Below, in pieces: positions 15,932 to 22,458 of a stretch of 25,252 nucleotides of DNA (positions are counted from its first letter, which is position 1; each line of letters opens with the position of its first letter). Made by a program: the position numbers and the translations under genes. Source of the stretch: an uncultured Bacillota bacterium (GTDB lineage Bacteria; Bacillota; Clostridia; Lachnospirales; Lachnospiraceae); contig CAJKMA010000034.1 in NCBI GenBank assembly GCA_905200905.1, positions 1-25,252 of the forward strand. The letters are read 5' to 3'. Below the pieces are notes generated by a model. That model was not told the DNA's origin and made no database searches. It saw only the letters and a list, made by a program, of their open reading frames with translations.

Positions 15932-16618
15932 ATGATTGATTTAAAAGACGTGAGTAAATCATACAGCAAAGGCCAGCCGGCCATTGACCATATGAATCTT
16001 CACGTAGAGAAGGGTGAATTCGTGTTTATTGTAGGAAACAGTGGTTCAGGAAAATCAACCCTGATTAAACTGCTTTTAAAGGAGCTGGATCCTACCAGCG
16101 GCACAATTACCGTAAATGGCCAGGTACTCAATAAACTGCGTCGGAGAAAAGTGGCGAAATACCGTAGGGGAGTGGGTGTTGTATTCCAGGATTTCCGACT
16201 GCTGAGAGACAGAAACGTATATGAAAATGTTGCTTTTGCCCAGAGGGTGATTCAGCGTCCCACCCGTATTATTAAAAAGCGGGTGCCTGAGGTACTTACT
16301 CTGGTTGGATTGGCAGAAAAGTATAAATCCAAGCCAGATCAGCTTTCCGGTGGTGAACAGCAAAGGGTAGCCCTCGCCAGAGCATTGGTAAACAGACCTA
16401 GTATTTTATTGGCAGATGAGCCTACAGGAAATCTTGACCCCAAGAACTCTTTTGAAATTATGAAACTTTTAGAGGAAATCAACCAGAGAGGAACCACAGT
16501 CCTTGTAGTTACTCACAACAGAGAAATTGTAAATGCGTTTAAAAAGCGTGTTGTCACAATGAAGAAAGGCGTCATTGTAAGCGACGAACAAGAAGGTGAA
16601 TATCTGAATGAGAATTAG
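15932..16618 (+). CDS. ftsE: Cell division ATP-binding protein FtsE
   Basis: The ATPase of the FtsEX complex, which couples ATP hydrolysis to activation of peptidoglycan hydrolases at the septum or, in Bacillus, the side wall. The 228 residues carry all ABC motifs: Walker A GNSGSGKST (35-43), Q-loop VFQDFRLL, signature LSGGEQQRVALARAL, Walker B ILLADEPTGNLDP and H-loop VVTHNRE. The start has CAGGAGG about eight bases upstream. It overlaps ftsX by 11 bases, the usual arrangement for this pair. The substrate hydrolase is not encoded directly beside it, but a PDZ protease is downstream. Confidence 0.96.
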   Translation: MIDLKDVSKSYSKGQPAIDHMNLHVEKGEFVFIVGNSGSGKSTLIKLLLKELDPTSGTITVNGQVLNKLRRRKVAKYRRGVGVVFQDFRLLRDRNVYENVAFAQRVIQRPTRIIKKRVPEVLTLVGLAEKYKSKPDQLSGGEQQRVALARALVNRPSILLADEPTGNLDPKNSFEIMKLLEEINQRGTTVLVVTHNREIVNAFKKRVVTMKKGVIVSDEQEGEYLNEN

Positions 16619-17519
16619 TACCATTGCATACATATTAAAACAGGGTTTTAAAAACATCTGGCGTAATTTGAGATTTTCCCTGGCATCCATTGCAACCATG
16701 TCTGCATGTATCTTTTTATTCGGACTGTTTCTTTCCCTGCTGATGAACTTCCGCTATATTGTTCATTCAGCAGAAGAAGGGGTTGCCGTGATTGTTTATT
16801 TTGATGAAGGAACCAAGCAGGAGCAGATAGACCAGATTGGTTCTGAGATAGATAAACGTCCTGAAGTATCCAAGATGGAATATATTTCTGCAGATGAAGC
16901 CTGGGATGAATATAAAAATATTTATCTGGATGGAGATGAGGACATGGCTGATGGATTTAAAGATCAGGATAATCCTCTTGCAAATTCAGCACGTTATAAT
17001 GTTTACTTGAAAAATGTAGAGTCTCAAGCCGATTTGGTAAAATATATTGAAGGGCTGGATGGAGTTCGTAAAGTAGATCATTCTAAGCAGGCGGCAGATA
17101 CCTTATCTACCTTTAATAAGCTCATTGCTTATGTTTCCATAGCAATTATTCTGATTTTACTTGCAGTAGCCTTTTTCCTTATCAGCAATACCATTACCAT
17201 GGGTATTTCCATTCGTCAGGAAGAAATCGGCATTATGAAGCTCATTGGGGCTACAGACTTTTTTGTAAGATCACCGTTTGTGCTGGAGGGTATTTTGTTA
17301 GGAGCTATTGGAGCAGCGATTCCTCTGGGCGTGCTTTATGTGATGTATGATAAAGCCATTGGCTATATTGTTTCCAAATTCAGCATTATTGGTAATTTCC
17401 TGCAATTTCTGGATGTCTGGACAGTATTTCAATTCCTGATTCCGGTGGGAATTGGTCTTGGAATCGGTATCGGACTTTTTGGAAGTATCTTCTCTATCAG
17501 AAAACATTTAAGAGTGTAA
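16608..17519 (+). CDS. ftsX: Cell division membrane protein FtsX
   Basis: The membrane subunit of FtsEX. In 303 residues there is an N-terminal helix (about 23-48, ATMSACIFLFGLFLSLLMN), an extracellular domain (about 50-170) that in this family contacts the murein hydrolase or its adaptor, and three C-terminal membrane segments from about 175 (LIAYVSIAIILILLAVAFFL, then the regions around FVLEGILLGAIGAAIPLGVL and FLIPVGIGLGIGIGLFG). The cytoplasmic SIRQEEIGIMKLIGAT between them is the usual FtsX coupling loop. The start overlaps the end of ftsE. A terminator follows 20 bases after the stop. Confidence 0.95.
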   Translation: MRISTIAYILKQGFKNIWRNLRFSLASIATMSACIFLFGLFLSLLMNFRYIVHSAEEGVAVIVYFDEGTKQEQIDQIGSEIDKRPEVSKMEYISADEAWDEYKNIYLDGDEDMADGFKDQDNPLANSARYNVYLKNVESQADLVKYIEGLDGVRKVDHSKQAADTLSTFNKLIAYVSIAIILILLAVAFFLISNTITMGISIRQEEIGIMKLIGATDFFVRSPFVLEGILLGAIGAAIPLGVLYVMYDKAIGYIVSKFSIIGNFLQFLDVWTVFQFLIPVGIGLGIGIGLFGSIFSIRKHLRV

Positions 17520-17538
17520 GGAATGTAATGCAAATGAT

Positions 17539-17572
17539 AGGGGCTGTTGCACTTTATGCGACAGTCTCTTTC
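17539..17572 (+). terminator. Terminator after ftsX
   Basis: AGGGGCTGTTGCA (17539-17551) pairs with TGCGACAGTCTCT (17557-17569), with three G-U pairs and a five-base loop, then TTTCT. Its core matches the hairpin after glutamine synthetase. Only 36 bases separate it from the protease gene, so it may attenuate rather than stop transcription. Confidence 0.75.
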
Positions 17573-17607
17573 TATTATAAAAAATTAGAAAATAGGGAGC
17601 AGACAAA

Positions 17608-18807
17608 ATGGAGCGGAAAAAATTTTTAAAAGGATTTTTGGCAGGCATTTTAGTTACCATACTGATGGGAACAGCAGGAATCAAGGTTTATGATACTGTC
17701 CAGTCCAAAGAACGAAATCAAGGGGCAGTTACAGATGCTTTTGTAGAAAAAGCCAAGCTGATTGAGAAAATTGTGAATAAGAAGTTTACAGGGGAAATAG
17801 ACAAGGAAGATATGGAGTCTATGATGTACAAGGGACTTATGGCTAGTCTGGGAGACCCCTATTCTGCCTATTACACCAGTGAAGAATATGAGGAATTGAA
17901 TACGGAGACTACCGGTTCTTATAAGGGAATTGGTGTGGTTATGCAGATGAATATGGAAACAGGTACGGTAAAAGTTGTTCGATGTTATGAGACAGCCCCT
18001 GGAGCAAAGGCAGGGCTTTTGCCAGAAGATATTTTGGTGGCTGTCAATGAAGAAAGTATTGTAGGAATGGAGCTTAGTGAGGTCGTTGATAAGATTAAAT
18101 CTTCAGAGGATGAAGTGGCACATTTAACCATTGCCAGAGATGGAGAGGATGATTATCTGGAGTTTGACATTCCTTTGGAGGAGGTTAATATTCCGGTGGT
18201 GGAGTCTGAGATGTTGGAAGACCATATTGGATATATTGCTCTTTATGAATTCACAGAACAGACAGAGCCTCAGTATATGGAAGCTTTTAAAAATTTAAAA
18301 GATGAAGGAATGGAACGTCTGATTGTGGATGTAAGAGGTAATCCAGGAGGTCTGCTTACTTCTGTGTCTGATATTCTGAATGACATGTTGCCAGAAGGAC
18401 TGATTGTTTATACAGAGGATAAGGATGGAAATCGGGAAGAGATAACATGTGATGGCAAACATCAGTTAGAAATGCCACTGGCTGTTTTAGTGAATGGAAA
18501 TAGTGCCAGTGCTTCAGAAATTTTTGCCGGAGCAATCCAGGATTATGAGATTGGAACCATTGTGGGAACCACAACCTTTGGAAAGGGAATCGTACAGAGT
18601 ATTATTCCTTTGTCTGATGGAAGTGCTGTGAAGACTACAACAGCCAAGTATTATACACCAAAAGGCCGTTGTATCCATGGAACTGGGATTACACCAGATG
18701 TGGAGGTGGAATTAACAGAGGGACTGGAACAGAAAACAAGCATCACCCATGAAGAGGATAATCAACTTCAAAAAGCCATTGAAGTTGTAAAAAGTACATC
18801 GAAGTAA
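17608..18807 (+). CDS. CtpA-type S41 carboxyl-terminal processing protease with PDZ domain
   Basis: Membrane-anchored serine protease of the C-terminal processing family, acting outside the cytoplasm. The 399 residues show an N-terminal membrane anchor (about 8-24, LKGFLAGILVTILMGTAGI), a helical region, a PDZ domain (about 105-190, with GAKAGLLPEDILVAVNE) and the S41 core. VNGNSASASEIFAGA supplies the nucleophile Ser301, and TTFGKGIVQS supplies Lys326 and Gln330; the 25-residue Ser-Lys spacing is that of known CtpB/Prc. DVRGNPGGLL is the conserved strand. The C-terminal peptidoglycan-binding domain found in some members is absent. AGGGAG (17594-17599) precedes the ATG. Position after ftsEX, as I recall it from other Clostridia, suggests a role in cell-wall turnover. 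Confidence 0.95.
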   Translation: MERKKFLKGFLAGILVTILMGTAGIKVYDTVQSKERNQGAVTDAFVEKAKLIEKIVNKKFTGEIDKEDMESMMYKGLMASLGDPYSAYYTSEEYEELNTETTGSYKGIGVVMQMNMETGTVKVVRCYETAPGAKAGLLPEDILVAVNEESIVGMELSEVVDKIKSSEDEVAHLTIARDGEDDYLEFDIPLEEVNIPVVESEMLEDHIGYIALYEFTEQTEPQYMEAFKNLKDEGMERLIVDVRGNPGGLLTSVSDILNDMLPEGLIVYTEDKDGNREEITCDGKHQLEMPLAVLVNGNSASASEIFAGAIQDYEIGTIVGTTTFGKGIVQSIIPLSDGSAVKTTTAKYYTPKGRCIHGTGITPDVEVELTEGLEQKTSITHEEDNQLQKAIEVVKSTSK

Positions 18808-18822
18808 GGAGATTTTTTTGTA

Positions 18823-20082
18823 ATGCAAAAACCAAGAAACCATGTATTGGTACAGACCTTTCGGGAATTAAAGGGAAATCCCAAATGGTCTATTTGTACG
18901 GAACCTCTCTGGTTCATTCCCTATTCTCTTTTTGTACCCTTCCAGACACTATATATGCGCAAGTTAGGGCTTAGCAGTGTGGAAATCGGGACTACAGTTA
19001 CCGTGGGATTTATTCTGCAGATGTTCTTTGCACTGATTGGCGGTGTGATTACAGATAAAATGGGAAGAAGAAAGGCTACGGTGATTTTTGATACCCTGGG
19101 CTGGACCGTTCCCTGCCTTATTTGGGCTTTTTCCCAGAACTTCTGGTGGTTTCTGGCGGCAGCAGCAGTCAATGCTGCCTTCCAGATTACTAACACTTCC
19201 TGGAACTGTCTTTTTATTGAGGATTGTCCGCCAAAGCACATTACCAATGCCTTTACTCTGATTCAGATGTGTGGGATGTTATCTGTGTTTTTCTCACCGC
19301 TGGCGGTGATTTTGGTAGGGAAATATGATGTAGTTCCGGTGATGCGCTGGTTGTATTTCATTGCAGCGATTTCCATGCTTGCCAAATTTTTGTTGCTTTA
19401 CTATTTTGGCGGCGAGACAAAGGTAGGAAAAAAACGTATGGAAGAAACAAAGAATCTTTCTTATTTTTCTATGATGAAAGGTTATGGAACGGTCTTTCTT
19501 ACCATGATAAAGTCTGGAAAAATGCGGCTGGTGGTGTATTTGATGGCCCTTACCAATATCATTCAGATTGCCACCACAAATTTCTTTTCTTTGTATGTGA
19601 CAGAAAAGATTCATTTGTCGGATGAGCTGGTGGCTGTGTTTCCAGTTATCCGTACTTTGGTTATGCTTGCCTTTGTCATTGGGCTTCAGAATCTTTTCCA
19701 GAAACTTAGAATGAAAGTTTCTTTTCTGGTGGGATTTTTTATGTACATAGCAAGTCATCTGCTCCTTTTGCTTACACCAGAGAAAAATCTGCTATTGGTG
19801 ATGGGCTATACGATTCTGGAAGCAGCGGCTTATGCGGTTATTATTCCTAGAAAAGATGCTCTTATGGCACATTATGTAGAACAAAAGGAGCGCTCCAGAA
19901 TTTATGCATTATATAATGTATTGATGATTGGTATTTCTGTTCCATTTGGAAGTCTGATTGGCTGGATGTTTGAGCTAAATCCAAGCTTTCCATTTTTATT
20001 TAATATTGCACTTTTTGGTCTTTGTATTTTTCTTACTCTGGCCTCTAGAGATTTATCCAGGCTGGAGGAAAGTATAGGATAA
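18823..20082 (+). CDS. Major facilitator superfamily transporter
   Basis: A 419-residue polytopic protein with about 12 membrane segments. The loop after the second segment has GGVITDKMGRRKATVIF, the MFS G-x3-D-x2-G-R-R-K/R signature, and a central cytoplasmic loop (about 200-225, KVGKKRMEETKN) divides two six-helix halves. Drug or sugar export is possible; no substrate can be read from the sequence. AAGGAGAT begins inside the protease stop codon and lies about 10 bases before the ATG, so it is probably translated from the same message as the protease. A long hairpin follows 20 bases after its stop. Confidence 0.88.
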   Translation: MQKPRNHVLVQTFRELKGNPKWSICTEPLWFIPYSLFVPFQTLYMRKLGLSSVEIGTTVTVGFILQMFFALIGGVITDKMGRRKATVIFDTLGWTVPCLIWAFSQNFWWFLAAAAVNAAFQITNTSWNCLFIEDCPPKHITNAFTLIQMCGMLSVFFSPLAVILVGKYDVVPVMRWLYFIAAISMLAKFLLLYYFGGETKVGKKRMEETKNLSYFSMMKGYGTVFLTMIKSGKMRLVVYLMALTNIIQIATTNFFSLYVTEKIHLSDELVAVFPVIRTLVMLAFVIGLQNLFQKLRMKVSFLVGFFMYIASHLLLLLTPEKNLLLVMGYTILEAAAYAVIIPRKDALMAHYVEQKERSRIYALYNVLMIGISVPFGSLIGWMFELNPSFPFLFNIALFGLCIFLTLASRDLSRLEESIG

Positions 20083-20102
20083 AAAGTGTATTCTTAAAAA
20101 TT

Positions 20103-20140
20103 CAGGTGCTTCGGAAGTGTATATACTTTTGGAGTACCTG
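20103..20140 (+). terminator. Long hairpin after the MFS gene, likely terminator
   Basis: CAGGTGCTTCGGAAGT (20103-20118) pairs at all 16 positions with ACTTTTGGAGTACCTG (20125-20140), four of them G-U, around a six-base loop. The wobbles pair only in the + strand RNA. The tail (GAAATTCTTAAATTT) is AT-rich but not a clean T-run, so termination strength is uncertain. Confidence 0.6.
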
Positions 20141-20238
20141 GAAATTCTTAAATTTATTCTTGTGACATATCGAAAAGCTGTTCAAAAATGATTCAAAAAA
20201 TCAATTTAAATGTAAATCAGAGAATCCTTAGTGTGAAA

Positions 20239-20602
20239 AATAAGTGGAAAGTAAGAAAAAGTTTCTTGTGGCCTACCGAAAATCTTCCTAGATAGGTGGG
20301 AAAACCAAAAAAGTTTTTAGTAGCCTACACTAAATTCCCCTAAATAAGTGGGAAATTGAAAAAAGCTTCTGGTAGCTTACAAAAAAACACCTCGAATAGG
20401 TGGAAAAATACAAATGAAGAATTATAGCGTACTTATACCCTGTGCAAAGTAGGTGGGAAACAAAAGATAAAGAAAAACAACTTATAAATTTGATAAAAAT
20501 GTAGGTGGAAATACATAAGAAGGATTTTCTGGCCTATTTGAGGGCAGAAAAAGTAGGCTGAAATTAGGAAAATGTGGAAAACAACTGAAAGTAAAAATTG
20601 GA
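20239..20602. repeat. Degenerate tandem array, seven units of 52 bp
   Basis: This occupies most of the 532-base gap between the MFS gene and the broken nuclease gene; 20141-20238 is AT-rich with nothing recognisable. Two blocks recur. TAGGTGG-GAAA occurs with its GTGG (or variant) at 20244, 20296, 20348, 20400, 20453, 20505 and 20557. GTAGCCTAC-like blocks occur at 20271, 20323, 20375, 20427, 20480 and 20532. Spacing is 52 throughout with a single 53. Between the blocks several units have an A-tract/T-tract dyad such as AAGAAA-AAG-TTTCTT. CCTA of one unit can pair with TAGG of the next. The units are too diverged for a CRISPR and 52 is not a codon multiple. The array runs into the ribosome binding site of the next gene. 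Confidence 0.8.
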
Positions 20603-20614
20603 GGGCTATTTTAT

Positions 20615-21383
20615 ATGACAGGATTGAAAGAAGTATTATTAAAAGAACAGGGAAGATTGGAAAACATTATAGCAGATGTGAAAAGGCAATTAGAAAATAC
20701 ACCACCAGGAAGTCTGAGAATATCAACTTCCAGAAACGGAATCAGTTACTATCATTATCAGATAACAGATAAAGGGAATGGAACTTATATTTCCAGAAAG
20801 AATGGTGACCTGATTCAAAAACTGGCACAAAAAACTTATAATGAAAAAGTCTTAAAATATGCAGAAAAAAGATTACAGTATGTGAAAAGACTTGCAGACA
20901 GTTATGATGATAACGGAATCGAAGGTATTTATGAGCAGGAACATCCGGGCCGTCAGAAATGGATTCATCCCATAGAGCCCACCTGGAAACAGAGAGTTGA
21001 TGAGTGGTTAAAAGAGGAATATCAAGGGAAAGGGTTTAAAGAAACAGACCCATTTATTTATACAGAGCGTGGAGAGCGGGTTCGCTCAAAGTCAGAAAAG
21101 ATTCTGGCGGATTATTTTTATAGTCACAACATTCCCTATAAGTACGAACATCCACTGTATCTTACAGGATTTGGGATTGTGTATCCGGATTTTACAGTTC
21201 TGTCACAAAGAACAAGACATGAAATGTATTGGGAACACAACGGAAGAATGGAACAATATTTTTGTGGGAGAAAAATTAATTTTAACCTATGAGACAGAAC
21301 AAAGTGTGATTCAGACAAAAGATATTGAGCGGTTAGCAAGAAACATTCTGCTTTTGGTGGATAATTCCACGAAATCGTTGTAA
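20615..21383 (+). pseudogene. PD-(D/E)XK-like nuclease family protein, broken by a deletion and frameshift
   Basis: The first frame runs from ATG 20615 (GGAGGG at 20600-20605, nine bases upstream) to a stop at 21292, 225 residues. The N-terminal 150 residues are charged and helical, with SRNGISYYHYQITDKGNGTY and a basic EHPGRQKWIHP region. The C-terminal part resembles a PD-(D/E)XK nuclease core: SEKILADYFYSHNIPYKYEH (Glu161), GIVYPDFTVL (Asp192), EMYWEHNGRM (Glu203, Glu207). After that the frame turns to nonsense, while the next frame continues with NNIFVGEKLILTYETEQ and ends at 21383. That second piece fits the usual end of this family, and from memory about 18-20 residues that normally lie between the two pieces are missing. 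The junction is at about 21248-21258. The family is common but uncharacterised in Firmicutes, as far as I recall. Confidence 0.75.
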
Positions 21384-21425
21384 AATAAAAAATATAACAG
21401 AAAGAAGCACGAAGGAGAACAACAC

Positions 21426-22445
21426 ATGAATTTTCAGGAAGTAATTAAAAATGCTAGGGAAAATATAGGGCCATACTGTAAAGCCTGCAGCACATGCAAT
21501 GGCCGTGTCTGTAAAAATACCATTCCGGGACCAGGGGCAAAGGGAACCGGGACAGTTGCCATACGAAATTATGAAAAATGGCAGGAAATCTGTATTAATA
21601 TGGACACTATATGTGAGCAGAAACCAGTAAGTACAGAGATTGAACTGTTTGGAAAATCCTTTAAGTATCCGGTGTTTGCGGGACCGGTGGGAGCTGTAAA
21701 ACTTCATTATGGAGGTAAATATACAGATTTGGAATACAATGAAATCCTGGTGGCTGGGTGTAATGACAGCGGTATTGCAGCATTTACCGGAGATGGCACA
21801 GACCCTAAGGTCATGGAGGAGGCAGCAAAAGCCATTAAGCGGTGCGGTGGCATGGGAATTCCCACCATCAAGCCCTGGGATATGAATACTATAAGAGAAA
21901 AAATGGAACTGGCAAAGAAATCAGGAGCTTTTGCCATTGCCATGGATATTGATGCAGCAGGGCTTCCGTTTTTGCAGAACTTAAATCCGCCTGCCGGTTC
22001 CAAGTCTGTGGAAGAATTAAAAGAAATTGTGAAAATGGCAGAAGTACCGTTTATCCTGAAAGGAATTATGACACCGAATGCAGCCAGGAAAGCTCTGGAA
22101 GCGGGAGTACAGGGTATTGTAGTGTCTAACCATGGAGGAAGAGTGCTGGACCAGTGTCCGGCTACAGCACAAGTGCTTCCCTCTATTGTGGAGGCTGTTG
22201 GAAAGGATATGAAGATTTTAGCAGACGGTGGAATCCGCACCGGCATTGATGTGTTTAAAGCCCTTGCCCTGGGTGCAGATGCAGTGCTGGCAGCCAGACC
22301 TTTTGTTACTGCTGTTTATGGAGGCGCAGAGGAAGGGGTAGAAGCTCTGGCAGAAAAGTTCGGTGCAGAGCTTATTGATACCATGAAAATGTGCGGAGCT
22401 TTTTCCATAGAGGAAATCAGCCCGGAAATGATTTGGAAAGAATGA
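21426..22445 (+). CDS. FMN-dependent alpha-hydroxy-acid oxidising protein with N-terminal cysteine motif
   Basis: A TIM-barrel flavoprotein of the glycolate/lactate oxidase family, acting on 2-hydroxy acids. In 339 residues, SNHGGRVLD carries the catalytic His236 and substrate-binding Arg239; KILADGGIRTGIDVFKALAL and GADAVLAARPF bind the FMN phosphate; VPFILKGIM holds the conserved Lys. The N-terminus has Cys18, Cys21, Cys24 and Cys29 (C-x2-C-x2-C-x4-C), absent from classic oxidases; it could hold an iron-sulfur cluster or zinc and suggests a non-oxygen electron acceptor. I recall this form in Clostridia. An AAGGAG site precedes the ATG. The physiological substrate is unknown. The bisphosphatase follows 13 bases later, so the two are probably co-transcribed. 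Confidence 0.88.
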   Translation: MNFQEVIKNARENIGPYCKACSTCNGRVCKNTIPGPGAKGTGTVAIRNYEKWQEICINMDTICEQKPVSTEIELFGKSFKYPVFAGPVGAVKLHYGGKYTDLEYNEILVAGCNDSGIAAFTGDGTDPKVMEEAAKAIKRCGGMGIPTIKPWDMNTIREKMELAKKSGAFAIAMDIDAAGLPFLQNLNPPAGSKSVEELKEIVKMAEVPFILKGIMTPNAARKALEAGVQGIVVSNHGGRVLDQCPATAQVLPSIVEAVGKDMKILADGGIRTGIDVFKALALGADAVLAARPFVTAVYGGAEEGVEALAEKFGAELIDTMKMCGAFSIEEISPEMIWKE

Positions 22446-22458
22446 GGATAAGAAGTAT

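Noticed and set aside
17573..17607. Separate promoter of the protease gene
   Set aside because: TATTAT at 17573-17578 has only a TTGCAC 20 bases upstream inside the terminator stem; spacing is poor, so I did not call it.
19294..19758. A 154-residue minus-strand frame inside the MFS gene
   Set aside because: It is rich in His, Gln and Lys, as expected from the reverse complement of a membrane protein gene, and has no start signal or motif.
20239..20602. CRISPR array
   Set aside because: The repeated blocks are only 6-11 bases with variable sequence, there is no invariant 24-40 base repeat, and no cas gene is near.
21707..22246. A 179-residue minus-strand frame inside the hydroxy-acid oxidase gene
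   Set aside because: It is a shadow of a well-supported gene with low-complexity Ser/Ala/Pro content and no homology I recognise.
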